Source: Eubacterium sp. UBA5416 (GTDB lineage Bacteria > Bacillota > Clostridia > Lachnospirales > Lachnospiraceae). From it: 28,955 bases of DNA. The stretch spans positions 27,038 through 55,992 of the forward strand of contig DHNM01000046.1 in assembly GCA_002409525.1 (NCBI GenBank), read 5' to 3'. Made by a program: the position numbers and the translations under genes. Within the stretch, counting starts at the first letter, position 1, and the number at the start of each line of letters is the position of its first letter. Under the pieces are notes generated by a model. That model saw nothing but the letters and a program-made list of their open reading frames with translations, had not been told where the DNA came from and searched no databases. Of the stretch, positions 15,301 through 24,054 are shown piece after piece.

Positions 15301-17603
15301 TAAATGCTGTAGACAGTATAGGAATTATCGATCAGAATAGTAAGATGAATATAGAAAAAGCTTTTGATATTTATAATGATATGGATGATGATATGAAACA
15401 AGATGGTTCAATATCAAAAGCATTTGTAGATTTAGAAAATGATAAGAAGATTTACGAAGTAATTACAGAAATAACAAACCTGCCTAAAGAAGATGAGCTT
15501 AGTCTGGAGCATGAAGAAGCTGTTAAGCATGCCAGGGCATCATATGATTCATTAGATAAAGAATTAAAGGTACAGGTATCAAATGCTGATATTCTGATTT
15601 CTGCGGAGAAGAAGATTGAGAATCTTCATACTGTAAAAACTGTGGAAGATATGATTGTAGATCTTCCCGATCCGGATAATATTTCCTACGAAGACGACCA
15701 TGAGGCTGTAATGAAGACTTATAATGAATTTATGAGTCTGACCGAAGAGCAGAAAGGTCTGATCAGCAAAGAACTGCAGGAAAAACTGATGGCGGACTAT
15801 GATATAATTCGTCAGCAACAGGGAGATTCGGAAGCGGTACAGGAAGTCATAGACAGTATTGCGGAGATTCCTTCCCTGGAGGATCTGACCTTGGAGAACA
15901 AGACTCTGGTAGATCAGGCTCGTGGACTGTATGACAGCCTTTCCACAGATGAACTGAAAACCCGGGTGTCCAACTACCATGATCTGGAAGCTGCCGAAGA
16001 GAAACTGAAAGAACTGGCAAGTGCTGATCTGATTGATCAGATTCACGGTCTTCCAGACCCTGATGAATTGGAAGGAACGGCAGGAGATGGTTCTGATATC
16101 GAGGTGACGCGGGAAACCTTAGATGCAATCGCCAACGCAAAAGGTGTTTACGATGCCATGGATGAAACAGCACAGGGGATCTTTACCAACGAATATCCCA
16201 AAGAACATGAAAAGCTGATGGCTTTGGACAAGATTGCCAAAGAGTATGAGGGATATGTCGATGAAGTTATGGCACCTCTGGTAGAAACAATTCGCAACTT
16301 TGGGCTTCCGGTGACGAAAGAAAACATCAAAACGGCCGGAGATATTATTTCCAGATATCATGCAAATGAGTCGGCGCAGACGTATCTGAACAGCATCGTC
16401 TGGGAAGACGGAACGTCATTAGAAGACAAGATGCAGGAGATTGAGGAACAATTTGATCTTCTTCAGGAAGATATGGAAGAGGCATCGAATGTGGATGGTA
16501 TGATTGAAGAACTTCCGGATACCGTGAATGAGGATAATTATAAAGAAATCCAAAAATCTCTGGATAAGATTCAGAAGGCTTATGATCAGCTGAGTGATCA
16601 AGGGAAAGAACTGATGACATATCAGGACAGATGGCAGGAGGTACAGCAGAAAGTTTCTGATTATCAGGAAGGAAATGAATCAGTAAAAAAAGTAACACAG
16701 CAGATAGAAGATGCGGTCAGTGATGAGAATGATTTGCTCGATGAGGATACGGTAATCAATCTGAAAGCAGCAGAAGCGGCTTATCAAAATCTTACTCCGT
16801 CGGAGCAGAAACAGGTTCCGGACGAACTTGTGGAATCCATGAAAAAGATGGAAGAGGAGATTTCCGAGGCAAAGACGAAAGAAGCTGCTGAAAATAAAGA
16901 TGTAAAATATAATGGTACGGTTCCGTGGGATGTTGTGATCAAGATTGAACGGGTAGCACAGTCTGAGGAGAGCTATGACAGTCTACAGGATGCATTGAAG
17001 GATGATAAAAACGCATCTCTGCTGCAGGTCTTTGAAGTTCAGATCTATCAGATCCTGGAAGACGGAAGCCATAAGGAGTTTATACCGGAAGGCGGAATCA
17101 GTCTGACCGTAGAGGCAGAGGAAGATCTGACGGGTAAAACAGCGGTGATCGGACACCTCAAGGAAGATGGATCTGTCGAGTATCTGGATGCTCAGATCAA
17201 AGAAAATGAAATCACTTTTACGACAAAAAGTCTGTCAGCGTTTGGAGCTGGAGTAGTTGAAGAAGAGAAAGCGGAAGATCCGAAACATACGGAAGATCCC
17301 ACTGATGTTGATGGTCCTGAAGATGACAGCAAGGGAGCAGGCAATAAGAATAACGGAAACAACAATGGAAATGGAAATGGCAACGGGTCTGCGACTAAGA
17401 CCGGTAATGGTAATGGAAATAAGAACACTGAAAATAAAGCAGTACCCGGAAAAGCAAACGGACAGACAAGCGGCGGAAAAGGCGGAGTTCCCAAGACTGG
17501 TGATCTGCTGGCGGAACGGGCAAATGTAATGATAGTTCTTCTTGCAATCAGTGGCATCGCACTGGCAATTTGTCTAAGAAAAAAGAGGGAACAGAATGTG
17601 TAA
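12342..17603 (+). CDS. Giant wall-anchored protein with alpha/alpha-toroid region and helical stalk
   Basis: The 1753-aa product starts behind AAGGAG with a signal peptide (cleavage near VQA-KD, residue 29). Residues ~30-465 are beta-rich and unrecognised. Residues ~469-565 match a cadherin-like beta-sandwich repeat (SLNSLEVLKNGKM to YYTVVLKRE). Residues ~570-900 have the helical pattern of alpha/alpha toroids (DYAGIILELVMLG, NIYALYALDAVG, DMRGWAVAAIQ, ATQSCVIMGLTAAG), as in terpene-cyclase-like and intrinsic-factor alpha domains. Residues ~1040-1515 hold about six FIVAR-like helical repeats with the theme LPDPDxxxxED...AxxxYxxL. A beta domain (~1520-1636), an Asn/Gly-rich linker and VPKTG (1716-1720) with a membrane segment and RKKRE complete a sortase signal. 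Corrinoid binding is inferred from the operon. Base composition changes near 15650, inside the gene. Confidence 0.75.
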   Translation: MKRFIKVKYFLWSLLLVAVFIFPIHRVQAKDNEENSQSTDIKELTVGLDLFTRPLSDKNMWFYKSKQISDNIFYVDAGSEQNFGDLRFTGVLSSSDAEVKITNMSDPDGIGDEYTSVEYDYAFRPKESGTRGGEKIDNLNGERPFHSLSRKSDVPGSTMMELPRGGALYKLTVTDGNNSKDYYVIISFRAKAENDVTKDRVNMPDTINLLDKNSIPLEDKYQYAKNITDWEDTSVAYGVSGTTDKNIIPDEVQSIHLSLSRGAKVPETAYFEPTLANMPDRFYRQNSYCYSVNGGEFHNVSGNGISGEIVLQQGYNIIHLINTTKDNFPPSKLKGDYGSCVLLLYREGENTYERSKSTSQELGAVQIYQAAESKAIADKKPFNELLNTKDEPLSTDSKIKLTSASPYVFIMAEAQDPDSKIEIPNSKSVDGGYLVKYDHERDATVNINVIPEEGDAQITQIPIEWTVSDASLNSLEVLKNGKMTSDYSKDKKEYYLVPDDMEEPVTLKYNCSDKLDININRADKYGESVIPNEENTVTVDPKTQHQVSFKVTAKDDTVNYYTVVLKRENISDHSEAVSIAKPYLNKVMEYYKTNKGKNRADGSYWDIFAMTAAEESLDNYSVYNVLNQKRAQATDYAGIILELVMLGENPFDYGGVNFVELLQNCRNDQGNYGPYACNIYALYALDAVGIEDDQLVQIVSNQAKSKSFDLDMRGWAVAAIQNHFDQPDVEEKSALAIENFKTTQGLGPIPGAFENSWYYNSNAATQSCVIMGLTAAGINLQDEEWRCQGNTPVEYYKNCFDENGNPTSNLGKQPTQVIIALAGIVNNSCVFPDNALTLGKVETLLNEAKKTRTDKVLQEKIDDASETLQKLYDSDNGVVTGIATGMGQAYFELNDLVGVANDKWKDDTFMGSEDQKKAVADIEKEVSDLSIAYANKDKILAVKDAYAKLSEYSTNGEEGTLMLQHYVKKTYMLKYAMNYIDIASELINAVDSIGIIDQNSKMNIEKAFDIYNDMDDDMKQDGSISKAFVDLENDKKIYEVITEITNLPKEDELSLEHEEAVKHARASYDSLDKELKVQVSNADILISAEKKIENLHTVKTVEDMIVDLPDPDNISYEDDHEAVMKTYNEFMSLTEEQKGLISKELQEKLMADYDIIRQQQGDSEAVQEVIDSIAEIPSLEDLTLENKTLVDQARGLYDSLSTDELKTRVSNYHDLEAAEEKLKELASADLIDQIHGLPDPDELEGTAGDGSDIEVTRETLDAIANAKGVYDAMDETAQGIFTNEYPKEHEKLMALDKIAKEYEGYVDEVMAPLVETIRNFGLPVTKENIKTAGDIISRYHANESAQTYLNSIVWEDGTSLEDKMQEIEEQFDLLQEDMEEASNVDGMIEELPDTVNEDNYKEIQKSLDKIQKAYDQLSDQGKELMTYQDRWQEVQQKVSDYQEGNESVKKVTQQIEDAVSDENDLLDEDTVINLKAAEAAYQNLTPSEQKQVPDELVESMKKMEEEISEAKTKEAAENKDVKYNGTVPWDVVIKIERVAQSEESYDSLQDALKDDKNASLLQVFEVQIYQILEDGSHKEFIPEGGISLTVEAEEDLTGKTAVIGHLKEDGSVEYLDAQIKENEITFTTKSLSAFGAGVVEEEKAEDPKHTEDPTDVDGPEDDSKGAGNKNNGNNNGNGNGNGSATKTGNGNGNKNTENKAVPGKANGQTSGGKGGVPKTGDLLAERANVMIVLLAISGIALAICLRKKREQNV

Positions 17604-17615
17604 GGAGTTGAATGA

Positions 17616-20600
17616 ATGAGAAGCAGTAAAACAGTGTTAAAAAGAATTATGGTTTATCTGCTGGCCTCAATATTGTGTCTGGGAAGTGTCCTGACAGGAG
17701 CGTATCCTGTCAGGGCAGAGGAGGCCTCCTCTTCTGTAATTATATCAGTGGAAAGATTTGCGCTTGGAAAAGGGTGGATTGTGGAGCCTGAAGTTGTACC
17801 AATGCGAGAGAACGATACGGTAAGCTCTTTACTGACAAGATTTATGGACGAGCAGGGGTATCCGTTAATCGTAGACGAAAATACTTCATACGGCTGGTAT
17901 CTGGAGGGTATTACGGATGGAGATAATGAGGAACCTCTCCAGATTCCGGATTTTATTAAGGAAAAGGCAAAAAATGATGGCAACAATCTTACAGACAATC
18001 TGAGCAATGAATATGCACCGGATTTGAAAGAATTTTCTTATGCAGATGATGAAGCCGGGACGAATACTTCCGGATGGATATATTCTGTTAACAATGACGT
18101 ACCTGGACACAGCATGGACAAACAGCCTCTCAACCCGGATGATGTGATACGGATTCAATTTTCACTCTATGGTACAGGACTGGATGTCAGTGGTGAAGCA
18201 GGAATGGATAAGCTTTATGAGCGTGCTGATAAATCAGAGTTATTAAGAAAACTGGCGTATATTGGTTCGAATACGGAAGGATGGCTTGAGGATGAAGAGG
18301 ACTGGAATGCATATGATGAGGCAAGAAGAATTGCACAAAAATTAGATGCAGATGAATCGGAAGTGCAATATGCGTTAGATGCGCTGCCTGATGAATCGAT
18401 GATATGGCCGGAGTCTATTGTTTTATCTGAGAACGATATGACGCTCTATGACAATGACAGTGCAGGAAAATTGGAAGCAGTCATATACCCGGAAGATACT
18501 TCGCTTCAGTCAGTTACATGGAGTTCGTCAGATCCGGAGGTCGTATCGGTTGACCAGAAGGGGAGAATCACACCACATCAAGTCGGTATTGCTGTGATTG
18601 AAGCTATGACTCAAAATGGTATCAGTGATCAATGTGAAGTGAATGTAATTCCACGACCCTTTTCGTCTATCTCTTTAGATCAGTCAGCTTTATCGATGGA
18701 AGCACAGAATACAGCGCAGTTAAATGTTACAGGATATCCGGACAATGCGACAGAGGATTTAGATATTCTATGGAGCAGTTCCGATCCGTCAGTTGCAGAT
18801 GTGTCAGAGGACGGTCTTGTGACAGCATACACACAGGGAACAGCCACAATAAAGACGGAGATAAAAGATTCGGAGATATCAGCTTCGTGTAATGTTACGG
18901 TGGGAGATGCGAAAGAACTTGCACAGGAAGCAAAGTCCTTAATTGAAGCACTTCCGAAAGCGGGAGAACTTGTCCTGGATGATTACGGGCAGGTGATGCA
19001 GGCACGGGATGCTTATGAATCGTTAAGTGAGGAATCCAGGGAATATATCACAGATAAAGAAGCAGTTGAGTCAAAATTGTCCAGATGTATTCTGGCTATA
19101 GAGCAGATGACCTCCAAGTATAAAAATGTTAAACTCACAGAGGATTTAATCCAGAAGATTCCTTCATTATCGGTTTTAGATCTGAATGACAGGAAGCTGG
19201 TTGAGGAAGCATCTAAAACATATGACGGTCTGAAAAAAGAAGAAAAGATTCTGGTAGATCCTGCATTAAAAAAGAGACTTGAGCAGTCGAAAAAACATTT
19301 AAATAATCTGGTATCTGAAATACAAAAGGCCGATGAACTTATGGAGGCGATTCCTTCAGAAATCACACTTGAGGATTCGGATACTATCATTGAGGCTTCC
19401 GATCACTATCAGGCATTTGATGATACACAAAGAGAACAGCTAAATCAGGACTTCGTAAAGAAATTGAATACTGCGCTAGATCAAATTCAAGTGCTGATTA
19501 CAAATACTGTAAGTGCGATTGATACAGAGGAAACATTGCAGGTAGAAAGTTCGGAGGTACAGAATTTTATAAAGGCAGTTTCTGCTTATAATAGTTTAAA
19601 AGATGTTCTCGAATTGCCCGAAGATTTAGATTCTCAAATTGAAAATATCAAAAAGTGGATTGGAAACGGTATTCACACGGACAACGGAGTTCACGCGGAC
19701 AGTTATTGGAATATACAAACGCATGCTGAAGAGACAACAGAAGTCAAGGATGCTGTGAAAGCATTGAAAAAGAAGTACAAAGATGCAGAAAAACCAAAAA
19801 AAGCATGGGATCTTTCATATACAGATATACGAGACCAGAGTGTGTATGAACAAGACAAAAGCATATCGATGACTTTCAGCATTAAGGAGCTGTCAAAGAT
19901 GGAAAACCCTATGGTTTTCGGATATTCAGATAAAGGATTGAAGAAATATAAAGCTTCTGTTGATAAGAGTACTGGTACGATTTCAATCAACACGGCAAAA
20001 AGCGGACTGTTTTTTGTTGCTGATGTTCCGGTCCCTTTAACAGGTCTGGATCTCAAAAACAGACAGACAGTGGCTAAGGGAAGTACTATAAAATTATCGC
20101 CTGTACAGGTTCCATCTAATTCAACCAGTAAGGTGGATTATGTATGGAAAAGTTCGGATTCATCGATTGCGGCTGTCGATTCCTCAGGAAATGTAACAGG
20201 GAAAAAAGGCGGAACAGCCAAAGTTACGGTTTCTGTGAAAGGGAAGGAAAAGATAAAAGCAAACACAAAGATAACAGTTGTGACAAAATCCAATTTCCTG
20301 CCCAGAGATGTTACAGACGTTCTGAAAGAGACTGAAAAATATGTGCGCAGTACCGATACAAGCCCGACAATTGGAAGTGAATGGTATGTGATTTCCCTGG
20401 CAAGAAGCGGTGTGGATCTAAGCGATCCGTACTTTGCTGCATACTATAATCATCTTGCTAATTATTTAAAAGAGAAAGATGGTGTAATGACCAATTCCAA
20501 ATACTCTGATTATTCAAAGACAATACTTACTGTGACAGCGATTGGAAAGGATGCCTCAAATGTTGGGGGCTACAATCTCCTTAAGCCACTGGCGGATTTT

Positions 20601-21758
20601 AGTAATGTTAAAAAGCAAGGTGTCAATGGACCCATATGGGCACTGATCGCTCTGAAATCTCATCCGGATTATAATATTCCGAAGGTTTCCGGAGTATCAG
20701 AACAGACAACAGAGAAAAAACTGATTGATTATCTTCTGGAAAAGCAATTAGATGATGGTGGATGGGCACTCTCGGGAAATTATGCCGATACAGATATCAC
20801 AGCTATGGCATTACAGTCTCTGGCCCCTTATTATAACAAAGATGGCTATGAGAATGTGACACAGGCAATCGAAAAAGCGCTGAAACAATTAGGAAAGATG
20901 CAGACATCAACCGGTGGTTATAAAACCATGGGGGCAGAAACTTCTGAATCCACGGCTCAGGTTGTAACAGCTTTGACCGCACTTGAAATTGATCCGGGAA
21001 CAGATTCAAGATTCATTAAAAATGGTAAATGGACAGTTGAAAATCTGATGTCTTATCATGTAAAAGGTTCTGGATTTATGCATGTGAAAGCAGGTGCCGG
21101 CAACAATGGTGGTGCAGATCCGGGCGTTGTTGACGGGATGGCTACCGGTCAGGGGTTTTATTCCCTCGTTGCCTATCAGCGTTTCCAGGATGGAAAGACA
21201 AGCCTCTATGATATGTCAGATTTAAAACCTGTACCAGGCGGATCCGGTGATGGACAAGGCTATGGAGATATCAAAGATACCAATTCGGCTGGCAGTGAAG
21301 ATTTAACGAAATCTCAGTCGGGTCCCGTAACCGAAAACACTCAACAATCAGATAACCCAGTAGTATACCCGGGTGGAGATGAATCACAGGAAACAGCAGC
21401 TAAGGGGTCGGCTGCTTCCACTCCGAAGAGTGCATCTAAGAGCAGTTCTCCGTCAAAGAGTAATGCGGCGAAAAAATCATCGTCCAAAAATTCGACGGCA
21501 AAAAAGAAGGCTTCATCAAAGAAAAAAGACGGTGATAAAAAGGAGAAGGATAAATCGTGGAGCTTTGACGGTGATAATTATAAGCCCATTGCATCCGACA
21601 AAAAGGATACTTCTCAGGAGAAAAAGAACAAAAAGGCAAATACAGATGATCAGCAAAAAGCGAAGATTCTTACAAAAGAGAATGCGCCTTATGCGATGTC
21701 TGCCGGAAGCGGCTTGGCACTAATTGCAGTTTGTATTTATTTTAAAAAGAGAATTTGA
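17616..21758 (+). CDS. Giant surface protein combining DUF4430-like, Ig-like and alpha/alpha-toroid domains
   Basis: The 1380-aa product starts 12 bases after the previous stop behind AAGGAG. A signal peptide ends near VRA-EE (residue 34). Residues ~38-191 are DUF4430-like: TSYGWYLEGI, SGWIYSVNNDVPG, then DDVIRIQFSLYG. Two BIG_2 Ig-like domains follow at ~265-430 (TWSSSDPEVVSVD and LWSSSDPSVADVS), then four helical stalk repeats (~430-680) like those of the previous protein, and a third BIG_2 at ~805-891. Residues ~895-1200 form a clear alpha/alpha-toroid region (GGWALSGNYADTDITAMAL, STAQVVTALTALEID, DGMATGQGFYSLVAYQRF). A Ser/Lys-rich linker and a C-terminal hydrophobic segment ending CIYFKKRI anchor it; no LPXTG is present. 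It has both halves of a transcobalamin-type binding unit, in reversed order. Ligand binding is inferred. Confidence 0.77.
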   Translation: MRSSKTVLKRIMVYLLASILCLGSVLTGAYPVRAEEASSSVIISVERFALGKGWIVEPEVVPMRENDTVSSLLTRFMDEQGYPLIVDENTSYGWYLEGITDGDNEEPLQIPDFIKEKAKNDGNNLTDNLSNEYAPDLKEFSYADDEAGTNTSGWIYSVNNDVPGHSMDKQPLNPDDVIRIQFSLYGTGLDVSGEAGMDKLYERADKSELLRKLAYIGSNTEGWLEDEEDWNAYDEARRIAQKLDADESEVQYALDALPDESMIWPESIVLSENDMTLYDNDSAGKLEAVIYPEDTSLQSVTWSSSDPEVVSVDQKGRITPHQVGIAVIEAMTQNGISDQCEVNVIPRPFSSISLDQSALSMEAQNTAQLNVTGYPDNATEDLDILWSSSDPSVADVSEDGLVTAYTQGTATIKTEIKDSEISASCNVTVGDAKELAQEAKSLIEALPKAGELVLDDYGQVMQARDAYESLSEESREYITDKEAVESKLSRCILAIEQMTSKYKNVKLTEDLIQKIPSLSVLDLNDRKLVEEASKTYDGLKKEEKILVDPALKKRLEQSKKHLNNLVSEIQKADELMEAIPSEITLEDSDTIIEASDHYQAFDDTQREQLNQDFVKKLNTALDQIQVLITNTVSAIDTEETLQVESSEVQNFIKAVSAYNSLKDVLELPEDLDSQIENIKKWIGNGIHTDNGVHADSYWNIQTHAEETTEVKDAVKALKKKYKDAEKPKKAWDLSYTDIRDQSVYEQDKSISMTFSIKELSKMENPMVFGYSDKGLKKYKASVDKSTGTISINTAKSGLFFVADVPVPLTGLDLKNRQTVAKGSTIKLSPVQVPSNSTSKVDYVWKSSDSSIAAVDSSGNVTGKKGGTAKVTVSVKGKEKIKANTKITVVTKSNFLPRDVTDVLKETEKYVRSTDTSPTIGSEWYVISLARSGVDLSDPYFAAYYNHLANYLKEKDGVMTNSKYSDYSKTILTVTAIGKDASNVGGYNLLKPLADFSNVKKQGVNGPIWALIALKSHPDYNIPKVSGVSEQTTEKKLIDYLLEKQLDDGGWALSGNYADTDITAMALQSLAPYYNKDGYENVTQAIEKALKQLGKMQTSTGGYKTMGAETSESTAQVVTALTALEIDPGTDSRFIKNGKWTVENLMSYHVKGSGFMHVKAGAGNNGGADPGVVDGMATGQGFYSLVAYQRFQDGKTSLYDMSDLKPVPGGSGDGQGYGDIKDTNSAGSEDLTKSQSGPVTENTQQSDNPVVYPGGDESQETAAKGSAASTPKSASKSSSPSKSNAAKKSSSKNSTAKKKASSKKKDGDKKEKDKSWSFDGDNYKPIASDKKDTSQEKKNKKANTDDQQKAKILTKENAPYAMSAGSGLALIAVCIYFKKRI

Positions 21759-21770
21759 TATACCGGCTGA

Positions 21771-21795
21771 CAGGGAGGACTTTGAGACCTCCCTG
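21771..21795 (+). other. Intercistronic hairpin
   Basis: CAGGGAGG (21771-21778) pairs perfectly with CCTCCCTG (21788-21795) around a nine-base loop. No U run follows, so termination is unlikely. It lies between the 1380-aa protein and lipoprotein genes and could stabilise or process the long mRNA. Confidence 0.5.
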
Positions 21796-21823
21796 AAGGC
21801 TTTCGTATGCGGAGGTACATACA

Positions 21824-23083
21824 ATGAAGAAAAGATTAGGCAGTATACTGATTCTGCTGTTGACGGGATGCCTGCTCTTTGCCGCAGGATGTGGTCCAAC
21901 TACAAAAAGTGATCAGATCACAAAACTGGATAAGCAAGAAGATACTACATCGAAAGATAAGGATAAAAAAGTTGAGCCGTTAAAAGAAAAGACGAAACTT
22001 CCTAATAATGGGATTATTACAAAAGGGCAGATGGAGACGATTGCCGGAAAAAAGAGTAATTATGAGTTTTATGCTTCCGATCCGGATTCCGGGAATGATT
22101 ATATCTGGACTTATGACGGAAAAAAAATTCAAAATCCCATTGAACAGAAGCTTAAGGTAACATTTAAAAATGATAAAGTAGAAGAGGTCAAAAAGGCCGC
22201 GAACGATGCAACAGTCGGTCTGGGTTTTTCTCTGGAGGAGGGAAATCTGGCAGCACCAGTCGATTTAAAAATTGTACTCGATGAAAAATGGGATGCTGAC
22301 AGCGTGATTCTCTGTAAGGTTGTGGACAACAAGCCTGAAAAGATGAGTGAGGCTGTGGTAGGAACCGAGTCTAAGGCAGACAAGGAAGTCACATCGCTCA
22401 CATTTCCTGTAAAAGAGATGGGAGATACTTATTATCTGGTCGGTGGCAAGACGAAGAATGATAAAGATTCTTCAAACCAGACAGCTGGTGTACAGAACAA
22501 AAAGAAGACGGATTCCAAGGCGGATTCAGCTCAGAATCAGACAGAAGACGGGGAGAATCGTGAGGATGCAGGCGATGAAACTCAGGAATACACGGAACCT
22601 GAAACCCAGACAAATGAATCATCGGATGAACAGCAACAGAGCAACGCTGAAACCAGTCAGGCACAGCAGGCAGAGCATACCTGCACCATTTCAATTGAAT
22701 GTTCTACAATTTTAAATAACCAAGGAGATCTCAATAAGGCAAAGAGTGACTTTGTTCCTTCAGATGGTGTGATTATGGCATCTGAAACGGTAGAATATCA
22801 GCCTGGAGAAACAGTATATGACGTACTTTACCGCATAACGAAGAGTAAGGGGATCCATATGGAAGCAAGTTATACACCGGCCTATAGTTCCTACTATGTG
22901 GAAGGAATTAATCAGCTCTATGAGTTTGATTGTGGGGAACTTTCTGGCTGGATGTACAGCGTAAATGGATGGTTCCCAAATTATGGGTGTTCAAAATATG
23001 AAGTCAGTGATGGTGATATGATCGAGTGGCGTTATACCTGTGACCTTGGCCGTGATGTCGGCGATCAATATATGGGAGAATAA
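21824..23083 (+). CDS. Lipoprotein with C-terminal DUF4430-like (transcobalamin beta-type) domain
   Basis: The 419-aa product begins behind GGAGGT with a lipoprotein signal; the lipobox is most likely FAAGC (Cys23), with LTGC (Cys16) a less likely alternative. Residues ~60-210 are an unrecognised mixed domain (NGIITKGQMETIAGKKSNYE to TYYLVGG), followed by a Gln/Glu/Thr-rich linker. Residues ~284-410 are the best DUF4430 match in the window: CTISIECSTI, GETVYDVLYRITKSKGI, SGWMYSVNGWFPNYG, DGDMIEWRYTCDLG. InterPro treats this domain as transcobalamin-like C-terminal. Lipid anchoring beside the ECF importer suggests it hands the corrinoid to the transporter. It ends two bases before ecfT. Function is inferred from fold and context. 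Confidence 0.82.
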   Translation: MKKRLGSILILLLTGCLLFAAGCGPTTKSDQITKLDKQEDTTSKDKDKKVEPLKEKTKLPNNGIITKGQMETIAGKKSNYEFYASDPDSGNDYIWTYDGKKIQNPIEQKLKVTFKNDKVEEVKKAANDATVGLGFSLEEGNLAAPVDLKIVLDEKWDADSVILCKVVDNKPEKMSEAVVGTESKADKEVTSLTFPVKEMGDTYYLVGGKTKNDKDSSNQTAGVQNKKKTDSKADSAQNQTEDGENREDAGDETQEYTEPETQTNESSDEQQQSNAETSQAQQAEHTCTISIECSTILNNQGDLNKAKSDFVPSDGVIMASETVEYQPGETVYDVLYRITKSKGIHMEASYTPAYSSYYVEGINQLYEFDCGELSGWMYSVNGWFPNYGCSKYEVSDGDMIEWRYTCDLGRDVGDQYMGE

Positions 23084-23085
23084 GC

Positions 23086-24051
23086 ATGAATCAACAAGAG
23101 AAAAGAATGGATGCGTTCTCGGAATGTCATCCTGCTGTTAATTTCTTCTATTTTATGGCTGTAATCCTAGTATCTATGTTTATCAGTCATCCAATACTGC
23201 TGGGAATCTCATTTTTGGGGGCTTTCAGTTACGCTGTATTTTTAAAAGGAGCAAGACAGGTTTTCAAATTCAATCTGTTGTTTACGCTGCCGGCAATGAT
23301 TATTGTGGCATTCATCAACCCGGCATTTAATCATTACGGAGTGACCACTTTGTTCTACCTGAAAACCGGCCCGGTGACGCTGGAAGCTATGATCTATGGT
23401 ATCGTACTCTCGTCAATGCTGTTTATCGCCATTCTATGGTTTACCTGTTATAATGAAGTTATGACGACAGATAAATTTGTCTATCTGTTTGGAAGGATTA
23501 TTCCATCTCTGTCACTGGTTCTTTCCATGGTTTTTCGGTTTGTACCCCGGTTTGGGGCACAGTTAAAAGTGATTCGCAATGGACAAAAATCGGTTGGACG
23601 GGATATGAGCAACGGGAATCTGATTGAGAAAATCAAGTATGGAATTAAGATATTGTCTATATTGGTTACATGGGCACTGGAAAATGCGATTGAAACCTCA
23701 GATTCTATGAGAGCACGCGGATATGGACTGAAAGGACGGACTGCTTTCTCAATTTTTCGGTTCGATAAGCGTGATAAGATGATTTCAGCAGTACTTTTGG
23801 GAATTATGGCAGTGTGCGGAATCGGTTTTTATCACGGAACAGCATTTGCACAGTACAATCCGGTTATCAAGATTGGAGGATTTCCGTTAAAAGGATTGAA
23901 TCTGGTTTTTTATCTATCATGGACGGCTTTCTGCTTTTTTCCTGTGTTATTGGATGTTTATGAAAACATGAAGTTTAGAAACTTAGAGAAGAAAGCGGAT
24001 CTGAACCGGAATCTTCCGTGGTATATTACGGATATAAAGCAGGAGGTTTAA
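23086..24051 (+). CDS. ecfT: ECF transporter transmembrane component EcfT
   Basis: This 321-aa integral membrane protein connects the S component to the ATPases in an energy-coupling-factor importer. It has several hydrophobic segments at ~20-130 and ~235-300, with a long cytoplasmic coupling-helix region between them. That region contains SDSMRARGYGLKGR, whose Ala-Arg-Gly (about 210-212) is the known ATPase-contact motif. It begins directly after the lipoprotein stop and is followed within a few bases by the ATPase gene. A dedicated copy in this operon means the transporter is probably group I (one S component) and not the shared housekeeping ECF module. Confidence 0.9.
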   Translation: MNQQEKRMDAFSECHPAVNFFYFMAVILVSMFISHPILLGISFLGAFSYAVFLKGARQVFKFNLLFTLPAMIIVAFINPAFNHYGVTTLFYLKTGPVTLEAMIYGIVLSSMLFIAILWFTCYNEVMTTDKFVYLFGRIIPSLSLVLSMVFRFVPRFGAQLKVIRNGQKSVGRDMSNGNLIEKIKYGIKILSILVTWALENAIETSDSMRARGYGLKGRTAFSIFRFDKRDKMISAVLLGIMAVCGIGFYHGTAFAQYNPVIKIGGFPLKGLNLVFYLSWTAFCFFPVLLDVYENMKFRNLEKKADLNRNLPWYITDIKQEV

Positions 24052-24054
24052 ACA

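Noticed and set aside
17192..17557. Minus-strand frame of 121 codons opposite the Asn/Gly linker
   Set aside because: It is a Pro/Leu/Phe-rich shadow of the low-complexity linker with no ribosome site.
21650..21758. Sortase signal at the end of the 1380-aa protein
   Set aside because: There is a C-terminal hydrophobic segment with basic end, but no LPXTG-like motif before it.
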